64,000 nt of DNA from Mangifera indica (Eukaryota > Streptophyta > Magnoliopsida > Sapindales > Anacardiaceae). The position numbers were made by a program, and so were the translations under genes. Location: contig NC_058137.1 in the NCBI RefSeq assembly GCF_011075055.1, positions 7,859,463-7,923,462 of the forward strand, written 5' to 3'. The notes under the pieces are model-generated. The model worked only from the letters and a program-made list of their open reading frames with translations, was not told the origin of the DNA and made no database searches. Below are positions 1-11,894 of the stretch, piece after piece (the stretch's first letter is position 1; each line of letters begins with the position of its first letter).

Positions 1-578
1 TATTTTTTCCTCTAAATTTTAGAAATTAATAACTTCACCTCTGTTTAAAATTTTCTAATTTTGAAAAATCATATTTTTCCCTTTAATTTTGTTTTCATCC
101 CTTTGACCATTATCTCTAGTGTCAGCAACCTCCCATCTCCATTTTAAACCAATGACTAACATACGTAAAATGATTTAGAGCAAATCTCTTTATTTTAGAT
201 GAAGAGATTTGACGACGAAAAGATTTGGAGTTTTTAAGGTGGTTTGATATGTTGCTTGAGAATTTACATTTATAATTATGATATTAATAAACTCTAGAAG
301 AATGTTCCAAGAAAGTATGAACATAAATTACAAAAGTAGTGTTAAAGTAAGACTTGTTTTTTGGATCAGAGTCCTGAATAGAGTTTCTAGATTTTATGAA
401 AGCCTCCTTACCCAACTTAAGATGATACTTATCTAATACGAAGTATCAAATATTATATTTCTATATTTTATTTACATCTCTCTGTTCTCTTTCTTTTTCC
501 CTTTTTACATTCAAATTCATATAATAACTTCCTAATTCATAATATTTAAAAGATAAGATATTAACGAAGAGTTGATAA
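1..578. other. AT-rich left flank, no gene seen
   Basis: AT-rich non-coding DNA up to the target-site duplication of the Gypsy element. I see no coding potential and no structured RNA here. Confidence 0.6.
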
Positions 579-1093
579 GCTTGTGTTAGGCCTAAAGGTG
601 TCGATGGGCTGGGCTGGCTTAGGCTTGGCCCATTGGGCTTATGGGTCGGGCCGGGCCTAAAGCCCAAATAGTGATGGGCTTTCGGGCCGGGCTGACACAT
701 TAATATATAAAGGCCCAAGGTCCGACCCATATAAAAATGGGCCTTAAATGGGTCGGGCCGGGTTTTAAATATTTTTTAAAAAATTATTTAAAATTTTTAA
801 ATATAAATTATTTTTCAAATTATAAAACATAAATAAATATATACTATGATAATATCCAAATGGATTGAATTCATTTGATACTTGATCTATTTGTAATATT
901 TTGTAATGATAAAATTAAAATAAAAATAAAATTATAAACACAAAGAATTATTATTTATGAATTCAGATATCTTCTGAAAGATAATTAATGAGAGAAAATG
1001 AGATTGAAAATATAATAAAATAATTGAGATTAGAGATTTGTAAATGAAAGTGAAAATGAAGAAAAATTAAATAGGTTTATACAAAATAAATAA

Positions 1094-2144
1094 GGGAGAA
1101 GGACTATTTCCCACCCAACTTTTGATGCGTTTTCAAAATGCCACCCATGCCAAATGAAAATCCAGTTTTCCCACCCATGACCAAACTGCCGTCCATTTTT
1201 TCAGTTAGTAACAGGGGCAAAATCGTCATTTACTATTTAAAACATTAAAACTTTAAAATTTTACCGTTTCCCTCTTCAGGTTTTAAAAAGTAATAACTAA
1301 CCCATCCTCAAAGTTTGAAAAGTTTAATTTCACCCCCTAGGGTTTGCTTCCTTCTCTGGCCACCACCGACGACAGCTGCAATTGATCGATGGGAGATCTT
1401 CGACTATAAAGGACGACGAAGGACGACCCTTCGTTGCCCAGATCTGGACGACGAAGCGTCGTCCAGATCTGGAAGAACAGACGAAGGACGACGTTTTGTC
1501 GTCCTTCGTCGTAGCTTCTGGACGATGCGACAAGCGACGACCTTCGTCGTCTGGGTGGAGCGACGAAGAGAGACCTCTTTGTCTCACGGTGGTGCGACGA
1601 AGAGATCTCTGTCTCTTCGTCGCATTATGCGACGAAAAGATCTCCGTCTCTTCGTCGCACCGTGCACCAGGAGAAGGAGATCTTCGTCTCTTCCTTCTTC
1701 GGCCACCACCGCCGTCGCACCAGGAGAAGGAGGAGGCAGGTGACTACACCGGAGACGACGCCGAGAGATGAAGTTGAAGAATGGGGGTGAAACTGCTAGT
1801 TTTGAAAGTTATGGGGGGCAACTGTTTTTTTGAAAAATTTGGAAACCCTAGGTTTGGGGATGAAAATGTTAGTTTTCAAAGTTTAAAAACTTTAGGTAAG
1901 GTGAAATGTTAGTTTCTAAAACCTAAAGGGGGTGAAGGAAAGCCCTCATATCAATTTTGGGATGAATTTTACAGAGGGGTATTTTTGTCATCTCATCTAA
2001 TAAGGGTAAAATGGACATTTTACCCTTATGCAAACAGAAACCATCCACATTAACGGCTCATGGGTGGAAAAACTGGATTTTCATCTGACGTGTGTGGCAT
2101 TTTGAGAACGCATCAAAAGTTGGGTGGGAAATAGTCCTTCTCCC
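1094..2144. mobile_element. Long-TIR Mutator-like (foldback) element E1, nested in the hAT
   Basis: Inverted ends begin gggagaaggactatttccca and stay nearly identical for about 85 bp, with weaker inverted similarity continuing inward. A perfect 9-bp duplication aataaataa flanks it (1085-1093, 2145-2153), the signature of Mutator-like elements. The core (about 1330-1770) is GC-rich and full of gacgacgaag-type words on both strands. Open frames there are a by-product of this composition, not a recognisable protein. Related copies lie at 9999, 40046, 50371, 56863 and 58270. Confidence 0.92.
1438..1472. repeat. Perfect 16-bp-arm palindrome in the E1 core
   Basis: Arms ccagatctggacgacg and cgtcgtccagatctgg are perfect reverse complements around a 3-nt loop aag. 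It lies within the GC-rich core of the Mutator-like element. Confidence 0.9.
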
Positions 2145-2184
2145 AATAAATAAATTAATTAAAAATTAAAAAAAAAAATAAAGG

Positions 2185-2335
2185 CCAAGGCTTTTGCTAC
2201 AAGGCAAAAGCCTTGTTTCCCTCTGCTTAACAAGGTTTTTGCCTTGCGGCAAAAGGCAGGAACACAAGGCAGAAGCAGGTTTCTGCCTTGCGGTAGAAGG
2301 CAGAAACACAAGGCAAAAGCCTTGCTTCTGCCAGC
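2185..2335. repeat. Short imperfect repeat/hairpin array (aaggcaaaagcc words)
   Basis: The words caaggcttttgc, aaggcaaaagccttg and ggcagaaacacaaggc recur several times in both orientations. They form a small array of direct and inverted repeats inside the hAT element. It is not coding. Confidence 0.7.
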
Positions 2336-2951
2336 AAAATTTTTTTAAAAAAAAATATTTAAACAGTATAGAATCGGGTCGGGTTAGCCCATGGGCTTAA
2401 TATTAAAGCCCGAGGCTTGGCCCAATAGGCCCATGGGTCTAACCCGACATGCTACAGTACTGGGCTGGACTTTCTCGTGTCGTGTTTTTTTTTCGTGCTT
2501 CATGTCGGGCCTCTATCCAACCCAGCCCAATTGACATGTCTAGTTAGGCCTGTACGGGTGAGGAGACCATCCAAAGTATTTGGATTAGTTGGATGCTGAA
2601 GAAGTCAGAAGATGCAGTCAATAATAGGCTGAAAGATAGGAAGTTGGGTGCTAGGCATGAGCTGGAAGTTCGCTGCAAGTGGTCATGATTTTAGGAATGA
2701 AAGTTATTATTAGGATATTGATTATTTACTTATTCTTAGGAGCTGTTGTTGTTAATTAGGAGTTTGTTATTTTAGGAGTTATAAATAGCGGTCGTTGCTT
2801 AGTCTGTGGAGGGGATTGATTAAGTTTGTAAGGGGTTGCCAATTCCATAAATTGGTTTGTTTATCTCTAAATGTAAGCCACAGAGTTCCTTCTGTTTCAA
2901 CACCACAAAAGTCTATTTTTTTTACCACATTAATCAAACACTTAACAAATT

Positions 2952-2965
2952 TGGTATCAGAGCCA
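2952..2965 (+). promoter_or_regulatory. Primer-binding site (initiator Met-tRNA type)
   Basis: tggtatcagagcca lies 4 bp after the 5' LTR end. This is the usual plant LTR-retrotransposon primer site complementary to the initiator methionine tRNA 3' end. Confidence 0.88.
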
Positions 2966-2968
2966 ATT

Positions 2969-5900
2969 ATGGGTACCAATAAAGAAAGGATTGAGCGCCT
3001 CAAAGAGCAACTCAACGAAGTGCGAGGGATTGTGAATAGGTCTATTGACGACTCAGGAGGAGCACAAAATCAGATGAGTAGGATGCAGGAACAACTTCAA
3101 GAGATCATAGAAGTTATTTTGCAAATTCGAATGTCCGCGAAAAGAAATCTGTTAATACCAAGAGAACCTGGAGTTTCAACCTCACAAGATCCAATCCCGC
3201 AACCTTACCCACCACCACCACACTATCCACAACAACCACCAAATTACACTACCCTAAACATGCAACCATCATACACTGATGCACCCCATTTTTCATCCTA
3301 AAACCGAAACCACAACGAAGAAAATTCCTAAGCCTTCAACTATTTATTCAAGATGGATTTTCCAAAATTCTCAGGCGATGAACCAATAGTATGGATCAAC
3401 AGAGCTGAGCAGTATTTCGAGTTTCATGAGACCACGAAAAATCGAAAGATTGCTTTTGTCACGTTTAACCTTGAAGGAGAGGCTAATCAATGGTGGCAAT
3501 GGCTGAGACGAGTCCATTACGATGAGGGAACTGTTGTAACCTAGAGGCTTTCTAAAAATGAGTTGTTGGCCTGTTTTGGACCTACGGGCTATGAGTGCTT
3601 CGATGAAGCATTATCACACATCAAACAAACAAAGAACTTACGAGACTATCAACAAGAATTTGAGAAGCTCGCTACTCAAGTTGTTGGTTGGCCATAATCG
3701 GCCCTTATTGGAACCTTTATAGGTGGACTAAAAGAAGAGGTAGTTGATGAGCTTTGGATGATGCGACCTCATACATTGCGTGATGCCATTACTATAGCTC
3801 GTATGAAGGATGAGCAGATATCTCGACGTAGGAGAAGTGGTAAACTGGAGTTGAATCGAAACATTCCAACACGGAATGTTAACACTACCCAAACCACAAA
3901 CACATTTGCCAGACCAGTTAACAGAACCGGATTAAAAAAATTATCATGGGCTGAAATGCAACAAAGAAGAGAGAAGGGATTATGCTTTAATTGTGATGAG
4001 AAATTTACACCAGGACACAAATGTAAATCACTTTCTCTATTCATCATCGAAGGAGGAGAAATCGAAGACTCAGAAACAGAAGTAGTAGACTCGACCATGG
4101 AATGGGAAACAGAAGAAAGTCACAAACAAGCAGAAATCACCTTGCATGCTTTTTCTGGGAAAAGAGGACCACAAACGCTACAACTTTAAGCTTTTATTAA
4201 TGGAATTTCAGTTACAGTATTGGTGGACAGTGGCTCCAGCCACAATTTCATTAACGCAGAAATAGCCAAGGCCTTGAAGTTAAATATCACTCCAACAAAA
4301 AAGTTTCAAGTGAAGATTACTGATGGAGGCCAAATTTCCTGTAAGGAAAAACATGAGAATATCATGTTAATGGTGCAAGGGTTAGCAATTAACGTGACTT
4401 TATTTTCATTACCATTAAAAGGAATGGATGTGGTTACGAGAATTGGGTCCTGTTCTCTGCGATTGGGAAAAATTAACGATGCAAATTAATGACAAAGGAG
4501 AGATAAAGACTTTACGTGGAATTAAGAGTCCTCATGCAACCACAATTTCACTTCAGAGACTAGAGCAGAAGACTGGTATGGGAGGAACTCTATTTACGGT
4601 AATATTAGGCAATAAAAATCACGATAGTAGGGAACTAAATATCCCAATTATTGTGACGCCTATTTTACAGGAGTATGCGATTATTTTTGAAGAACCGAAA
4701 AAGCTTCCACCTGTTCAAGAAATTGATCATAGGATCCCACTGAAAGAAGGAGTTACGACAGTAAATGCTAGACCTTACAGATACACACACGTTTAAAAAA
4801 ATGAAATCGAAAGACAAGTGAAAGAAATGTTACACAACGGATTGATCCGAGCTAGTCGCAGTCCCTTTTCTTCTTCGGTACTACTGGTAAAAAAGAAGGA
4901 TAACACATGGTGATTCTGTACAGATTATAGAGCTCTAAATGAAGTCACAGTTAAGGATTATTTTCCAATTCCAACGGTCGACGATATGATAGATGAATTG
5001 CATGGAGTAAAGTATTTTTCTAGATTGATCTCAGAGTTGGCTACCATCAGATTAGAGTACATCCCGATGACATCCATAAAGCTGCATTTCGTACCCATAA
5101 TGGACATTACGAGTATCTAGTGATGCCATTTGGGCTATGTAATGCCCTCTCCACCTTTCAGGCAACCATGAATACACTTTTTAATCAGGTGTTGCGGAAA
5201 TTCGTCATAGTATTCTTTGACAACATTTTAATTTATAGTCAATCCTTAGAAGATCATGTGGGGCATCTGCAGACAGTGATGAAGATCTTAGAAAAGGAAA
5301 ATTTTTTTTTGAAAAAGTCTAAATGTGCTTTTGGCCAAAGGAAAGTGGAGTATCTTGGCCATTTTATTTCAAAAGAGGGTGTACAAGTAGACGAACGCAA
5401 AATCACAACCATAAGTCAATGGCCTCAACCGAAATCAGTCACTGAGTTACGGGGATTCCTTGGTCTTACAGGTTATTATCGAAAGTTCGTTAAAGATTAT
5501 AGTTTAATTGTCGTTCCACTCACCAATTTGTTGAAAAAGGGTTAGTTTTGTTGGAACGAAAAAGCTGAAGAAGCATTCAAGGCATTGAAGATCGTTATAA
5601 CAACAACTCCAGTTCTAACTTTACCTAATTTTAATGAAGATTTTACGGTTGAGACAGATGCCTCAGATGCAGGAATTGGAGCAGTTCTTTCACAAAATGG
5701 AAAGCCCATAGCTTATCTCAGTAAAGTATTAAGACCGCAGAAAAGATCTTGGCCAATTTACTCTAAAGAGATGTTGACTATTCTTGAAGCTGTTCGGTTA
5801 TGGAGACCCTATCTTCTCGGAAGAAAATTTCAAATTGTCACAGATCAACATAGTTTAGGATTTTTTCTCAACCAACGGATTATCACACCAGAACAACAGA

Positions 5901-7537
5901 AGTGGGTCACTAAATTATTAGGCTTCGAATATGAGATCAAGTATAGACCGTGTAAAAACAACAATGTTGTTGATGCCTTATCCAAAAGGAAGGATGCGGC
6001 TATTTTATTAGGGATTTCAGGTCCACAATTTGCGATATGGGATGAATTGAAACGTGAATACAGTAAGAGTCCATGGATTGCATAACTTTTATCCAAGCAG
6101 GAAACTAATTCTGTGATTAATTCTCCTTATATTTGGCGTGATGGGATACTGAGATATAAAGATAGAGTTGTTGTTCTACTGGAATCCCAACTCAAACAGA
6201 CTCTTATACAGGAATATCATAACACTAAAATAGGGGGACATTCTGGCATACTCAAAATGTTGAAAAGAATAAAGCGAAATTTCGTTTGGAACGACATGAA
6301 GAGAGATGTCCAAAACTTTGTGGCTTCCTGTGATATTTGTCAAAGAAACAAGGCAAAATCCATTACTCCTGTAGGGTTTTTGCAACCTCTACCGATTCCC
6401 AATCAGGTGTGGGAAGATGTTTCCATGGACTTCATCGATGGACTTCCAAATTCAAATGGAAAAACTTCAATACTGGTGGTGATTGATCGATTGACCAAAT
6501 ACGGGTACTTCATCAGTGTGAGTCATCCATATATAGCCAAAAAAATTGCTGAAATTTACATTGATCGAGTTGCTCGCCTGCATGGTACTCGTCATTCGAT
6601 TGTAAGTGACAGAGATGTAATCTTTACTAGTAAATTTTGGCAAGAGTTCTTCGAAATGCAAAGAACACAATTAAAGATGTCGTCAGCGTACCATCCTCAA
6701 ACCGATGGTCAAACGGAACGAGTAAATAGGAGTCAACAACAATATTTACGTTGCATGTCTAGCCAAAACCTGAAGTAGTGGGACTGGTTCTTGTCGTGGG
6801 CTGAGTTTTGGTATAACACAACGTACCACAGTACGTTAAATTTGACACCGTTCCAAGCTTTGTATGGGAGGATGCCACCAACAGTTGAGAGGTATTTGTC
6901 AGGGAGTACACGTGTGGAAGAAGTCGACAAGGAGTTACAGACGCGTGATGAGTTATTAGCTTTACTCAAACAAAACTTGGAGAGAACTCAGAATCGCATG
7001 AAGCAGCAATATGACAAGAATAGGCGTGATATTCAATTCAAAATTGGTGATTTTGTTTACCTTAAATTGCAGCCATTCCGTCAGAATTCAGTATTTAAAA
7101 GGGCGAGTCAGAAACTATCCAGCAGGTACTTTGGCCCATTTAAGATTGTGGAAAAAATAGGTGCAGTTGCCTATAAATTGGATCTACCAGCAGAATAAAA
7201 AATACATCCGATTTTCCATGTTTCATGCTTGAAGCAACGGATTGGTGATAGAAAGATTTCAGTTGCTATTTCATCACTAGTTTCGACAGATGGAGTTTTA
7301 GAGGTGAAGCCACTATTATTCAAAGACATGCGTTGGGTTAAAAGAGGGAAACGATTGGAAGCCGAAGCTTTGGTTCAATGGACTCATTTATCAGAAGAAG
7401 ATGCCACCTGGGAATCACTTAATGTGCTTGAACAACAATTTTCAAGTTTAGACCTTAAGGACAAGGTACAAGTCCTAGGGGCGGCAGATGTTAGGCCTAT
7501 ACGGGTGAGGAGACCAAATCCAAAGTATTTGGATTAG
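2969..7537 (+). pseudogene. Broken Gypsy gag-pol polyprotein
   Basis: The gag start is the ATG at 2969, just after the primer site. Visible landmarks: zinc knuckle CFNCDEKFTPGHKC near 3984-4025; aspartic protease DSGSSHNFI near 4223; reverse transcriptase, with MMPFGLCNA near 5120 and the catalytic motif read as FFDNILIYS near 5215; RNase H (TDASDAGIGAVL near 5655); the integrase zinc site (CDICQRNKA near 6330) and its D,D,E core (MDFIDGLP, VSDRDVIF, AYHPQTDGQTERVNR); and a chromodomain-like tail (ALVQW...EDATWE near 7365-7415). Stops interrupt it at about 3299, 3542, 3697, 4187, 4487, 4794, 4912, 5543, 6083, 6776 and 7196. Several look like C-to-T or G-to-A changes. The second aspartate of the reverse-transcriptase motif is asparagine. 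It is non-functional on several independent grounds. Confidence 0.93.
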
Positions 7538-7902
7538 TTGGATGCTGAAGAAGTTAGAAGATGCAGTCAATAATAGGCTGAAAGATAGGAAGTTGGGTGC
7601 TAGGCGTGAGCTGGAAGTTCGCTGCAAGTGGTCATGACTTTAGGAATGAAAGTTATCATTAGGATGTTGATTATTTACTTATTCTTAGGAGATGTTGCTG
7701 TTAATTAGAAGTTTGTTATTTTAAGAGTTATAAATAACAGTCATTGTTTAGTCTGTGGGGGGGGGGATTGATTAAGTTTATAAGGGGTTACCAATTCCAT
7801 AAATTGGTTTGTTTATCTCTGAATCTAAGCCACAGAGTTCCTTCTTTTTCAACATCACAAAAATCTATTTTTTTTTTTACCACAGTAATCAAACACTTAA
7901 CA
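7489..7902 (+). repeat. 3' LTR of the Gypsy element
   Basis: This 414-bp LTR starts tgttaggcct and ends cttaaca. It aligns with the 5' LTR remainder at 2551-2947. The gcttg duplication follows at 7903-7907. Confidence 0.93.
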
Positions 7903-7907
7903 GCTTG

Positions 7908-8399
7908 TAAGTAATTATTTTCCATCGTGGGTAAATGATAAAAAAGAAATAACAATTGATAGATTATATTGTTTATGCATGATATCTTTATTAGTAGATT
8001 GAAGTACAAGCTGTTGTTTTTGTAACTGGTGGCTTCTCTGGAAGGCGATTTATAAGTAGAAGTCTATTGTATAATGGTTTTGAAGAGGTATTTTGAACTG
8101 AAAAGTTTTCTTAAAGTGTATCTATATGCCTATTTAATAGTATCAAAATTTCATGAATTTAAGATGAGTGTAAAAATTATTAAAAATCATGATAGAGCAT
8201 TATTGAACATTATTGTCTATTGATGATGGGTGAAATATTTAAGAGTATTTAAAATTTAAAAGATATGAAATTGATTTAAGTTTCTAGTAAGAAGTTTAAT
8301 TGTTAAAATAAATGGTTTTATCATGAAACTTCAAATGAAGGTTACTGATTTTTTTAATTTAAATGTGGTAAAATGATAATTTTTTTTTAAGACAAACAT
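7908..8399. other. Non-coding, nothing recognised
   Basis: AT-rich DNA between the Gypsy element and the K1 downstream block. No gene or clear repeat is seen. Confidence 0.5.
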
Positions 8400-8765
8400 T
8401 TCCAAACAATTTCCAGACGATTTTCGTCAATCAGTGGTCAGAGAGAGATAAAGTGGGAGGGAGGACAACCGACGGTTGGAGACAACAAATCCTGATCAAA
8501 GAAAAAAGAAAAAAATTTTAAAGGAAAAATTATCAATTTTCAAATTTTAAATAAAAGAAAATTATGAGTTTTCAAATCTATGAAAAGAAATGTGATAAAC
8601 GTTTAATTTTTTAAAATCTTTTAATAAATAACGATTTTATCTTTAACCCTAATTGAGATTTTTTATAAAAATTAATTTATAGATAAATATTTAAGTTTTT
8701 GAAAATTAGAGAACATAACTTTAAGATTTTACTATACTTTGAATGAAAATAAGTTCTTCGGTCGG
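8400..8765. mobile_element. Truncated Mutator-like copy
   Basis: Resembles the right arm of the long-TIR family: a purine-rich core, then fragments such as 'tgagttttcaaat', 'ttttatctttaaccct', and an end reading tttactatactttgaatgaa followed by aataagttcttcgg. No matching left end or duplication is found, so it is a relic. Confidence 0.5.
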
Positions 8766-9989
8766 GGCCCTAAAATATATTCTCATTTCTCAGGGCCCTG
8801 ACTTTTGTTAAAGATTCTTTTTATTGGGCAAATTTTTTTATTATTTTTTTTAAAGATAATTCCCTTCCACAAATAAAACTAAAAAAATTTATTTCTATTC
8901 ACAATATCCTATTATCCCATTCATACTTCTTTTATCTAAATTATTTCATACCTAAGCGATATCATGTATCTTATCTTTGTCTCCTCTAAAATCATAATCA
9001 TTCATCTTCAAAATCATAATCATTGGCAGGCAATCTTGGCTTTTGATCTCATTTAACAATCTTATATTATCTCTTTTCATTTTCATTTTTTAAATTTCAG
9101 GTAAAATTATGAATTTAGGTTTTAATAAAAATAATATATTTTCCCTTTGTTCATATATTTTTTGCTCATCTAATTGATGAGTTTTTCTTATGGCTTTCAT
9201 TTTGGTACATAATTGAATTATGAATTAGATATTATATAACCTTATTTAAGAATTATAAAAATATGTGAAATTATTGTCAAAATATTGTATCATAAGTGAA
9301 TAAATATATGTTTAATGAGAAATTTAAAATTATTTAACCAAAGTAATTAAGCTTAGAGAGATTATAAATTAAAAATGAATAACCTGATAGAAGTACAATT
9401 TCAATGGTGCATATTTTAATTAATTAGTTAATTAAAATTTATTTTTAAGAAAAATTACATTTCATATAAGTAGACAAGTCAAATAGATTGGATATAATTT
9501 TGTCAAAATCTGTTCTCAATAAATATAACCCAATTAAACTGTTATTTTTGAATGTTGAGGAAATAAGTTATTTGGATGCATATGATGAGAGTAAATGACG
9601 TGATTAATATGAAAATGATCGAGTCACTGGGGATACAGGTGATATTATGAATTTATGATAATCAGGTCACTAATTCAGCTAATATAAGTAATATTACATG
9701 GTAAAAATAAGTATGAAATTCTATTTTTTAATTATATGTATGAGTTATTTTAAATCTTTTATGAAGAATAATGAATATTAGTGTTTTTAATGAATTTTTT
9801 CCTATATGATTAATGATTATGTTAAGTAAAGAAATTTTCATAACACAATGTTTTTATTAAGAGCTTTCATATTATTCATGTTTTTGCTTATTTATTTGAC
9901 GGGCTCGTTCCTAGTCTCTATCATTTTGCAAAGTATCCAAGTATAACTATGTATAATACTAGAATAAGTTAATTCTATTAAATGTTGAA
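8766..9989. repeat. K1 downstream block, duplicated at about 22.2-22.8 kb
   Basis: Non-coding. Several stretches, such as caggcaatcttggctttt (near 9028 and 22520) and the ggggcccctaa/ctcagggccc region (near 8768 and 22270), recur in the same order downstream of K3. This shows that K1 and K3 were copied with several kilobases of 3' flank. Confidence 0.7.
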
Positions 9990-9998
9990 TACAATTTA

Positions 9999-10956
9999 GG
10001 CCAAGTGACTATTTCCCACATGAGGTATGGTAAAAACACAAAGTAACCCTCACTAACTTTCGAAAATTCTATACCTACTCTTCTGTTAATTTTGGTTATT
10101 AGTGTCATAGGTGAAATCATCATATAGAAAATTTATTTAAACTCATAACTATGATTACCCCTAAGCTTTGAAATTTTTATTTTTGACCCCTAACTTAAAA
10201 TTTCCAAGTTTAAAAAATGACCTTTCCTCGGTTCCAATACAACACCCATTTGCAGTTGCCCCCTTGCCCTGTGAAAACTCTCAATTTCACCCTTCTTTGA
10301 TTTCAGTTTCCAAAACCACTCCAATGTCGTTCTCCCTTTACCAATCATCACCAATCGACGAAGACTATTCCAAGCAACAACGAAGACACGATTCCAGACG
10401 GCTTCTATCGACTTTTTTTAGACACGATTCTAGATCAGACAATGACGATAACTCTTAGGGTTTTTCTAGACAGAGATAAAGATGACGAGTCATCTTTTTT
10501 CGGAGATGAACAAATGTTGTTGTCAGTGGGTTTTGTTGGTCAGTGAAGGGAGGATGCAATAGCGGCTTGGTCTCAGTAGAAAAGGATGCCGACAATGAAG
10601 GGAGAACGATGCTAGAGATACTCTAAAACTAAAATCAAAGAGGGAGTGAAATTGAGAATTTTCAGAAGGTAAGGGGTGGCTATAAATGGCTCAAAGATAA
10701 AGAGATTGGAACCTAGACTTAGAGGGGAAAAGGTCATGTTTTAAACTTGGAAATTTTAAGTTAGGGGTCAAAAATAAAAATTTCAAAACTTAAGGGTAAT
10801 CCTAATTATAAGTTTAAATAGATTTTCTAAATGACGATGTTACCCCTGATAATAACAACCAAAATTAACAGAAGGGTGAGAATTTAGGTTTTCGAAAGTT
10901 AACAGGGGTCACTTTAGACTTTTACTATACCTGAGGTGGGAAATAGTCATTTGGCC
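9999..10956. mobile_element. Long-TIR Mutator-like (foldback) element E2
   Basis: Ends read ggccaagtgactatttccca (left) and ggccaaatgactatttccca (right, reverse complement). The inverted arms continue for roughly 370 bp, almost to the centre. A perfect 9-bp duplication tacaattta flanks it (9990-9998, 10957-10965). No transposase is present. A 96-aa open frame at 10168-10458 lies within an arm and resembles no protein I know. Confidence 0.93.
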
Positions 10957-11041
10957 TACAATTTATATAGAAACTTTTCTATATTTATACTAATCCAATC
11001 TTTACAATGCAATCATATTTGGAATTTAGATCATAATTATA

Positions 11042-11560
11042 ATTATACAACTGTTAGGATCTCAAGTGTAAAGTATGAGACTTAGATCCAAGATTAAAAA
11101 GTATGGGTTTTCAATGAAAGGTTTATATGGTATTAGACTCTTCAATCTCAATAACTAACTTTTGAAATATGATTCTCTTAAGATTTATATCATTTGGTAT
11201 CAAAGCCAGCATTAGATCTCCTAGTAACAATCGTGAGGCACAGGTGGCGATGCTGATATTGCAATGTTTGTCTACGGCTAACAGAGAGTTAACGCACAAC
11301 CATCCTATATTAGAAAGTATGAACATATAATTTGATGTTTATATAGTTTTGAGCTCTCTCAATTGCAATCTTACAACGCAGGTGGTGATACCGACATTAC
11401 AATGTTCGCTCGGGGCTAGCAAGAAACTAGTGCACAATTGTCCCACATTAAAAAATATGAATTTCTAGTGTGAAGTTTATATAATTTTGAACCTTTTAAT
11501 TTCAATAACTAGCTTTTGAAATCTAGTTCTTCTAAAGTTCATATCAACAATAAATACACA
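11042..11560 (+). mobile_element. TRIM-like small LTR retrotransposon relic
   Basis: Contains three diverged copies of an aaaaagtatg...tttatatagtttga...aataactagcttttgaaat module (near 11095-11190, 11310-11360 and 11445-11550). A Met-tRNA-type primer site tggtatcaaagcc sits near 11195. About 85 bp containing 'caggtggcgatgctgatatt' (near 11238) is directly repeated at about 11380. There is no coding sequence. This wording is common in short non-coding plant LTR elements. Confidence 0.55.
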
Positions 11561-11894
11561 GTATACATGTAATATTTTTTGCCCATGAATATGGGTATTA
11601 TTGTCCCATCATAACAAGCTAAGAGTTATGGAATAAAGGGAGATCAAGGCTAGTAGAAAAGCCGAGAAATATAATGTTTGGACTTTGTGTTTTAAAGCTT
11701 ATGTTATTCATTTTAGATGATTTTAAGAATTTGGAGTGGAATATTTTATTATCATGAAGATATAAGTTTTTTAAAGAAGTATAAAAATCGATAAGGGAAA
11801 TTTTGTAAAGTGTAGTGTCATAGATTATGTAAAATTTCAATTTAAATTTTCTTCAAGTTTGGGGTGCTACATAAACACCGAGTTCCTAGGTTTT

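Larger units (their letters stand above)
593..2542. mobile_element. Non-autonomous hAT-type element nested in the Gypsy 5' LTR
   Basis: The ends are imperfect inverted repeats: left taaaggtgtcgatgggctgg, right reverse-complement tagacatgtcaattgggctg. The flanks are a perfect 8-bp duplication gttaggcc (585-592, 2543-2550), the hAT hallmark. Subterminal regions are rich in GGGCC/GGCCC words (about 598-760 and 2370-2540), typical of a widespread plant hAT MITE type. No transposase is visible. Its body carries the nested Mutator-like element 1094-2144 and a short repeat array near 2185-2335. Confidence 0.9.
584..2947 (+). repeat. 5' LTR of the Gypsy element, interrupted by nested transposons
   Basis: Begins TGTTAGGCC at 584 and is interrupted after nine bases by the hAT element (593-2542 plus its duplicated 8 bp). 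It resumes at 2551 and ends CTTAACA at 2947. The resumed part aligns with the 3' LTR at 7489-7902 with scattered substitutions. Their divergence gives a relative age for the Gypsy insertion. Confidence 0.93.
584..7902 (+). mobile_element. Degenerate Ty3/Gypsy chromovirus LTR retrotransposon (Reina-like)
   Basis: Full-length LTR retrotransposon. The flanking 5-bp target duplication gcttg is perfect (579-583 and 7903-7907). LTRs start TGTTAGGCC and end CTTAACA. A primer-binding site follows the 5' LTR, and a purine-rich tract (aggggcggcaga) precedes the 3' LTR at 7489. Domain order is gag, zinc knuckle, protease, reverse transcriptase, RNase H, integrase, chromodomain-like tail. This order and the terminal chromodomain identify a chromovirus; the zinc-knuckle wording resembles the Reina clade, which is inference. 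The coding region is broken by many stops, so it is non-autonomous. The 5' LTR contains a nested hAT element. Without the nested DNA the LTRs are about 406 and 414 bp. Confidence 0.95.

Noticed and set aside
1315..1771. Overlapping Arg/Ser-rich open frames on both strands
   Set aside because: They lie in the GC-rich gacgacgaag core of a Mutator-like element. Both strands are open because of the trinucleotide-like composition, and there is no recognisable domain.
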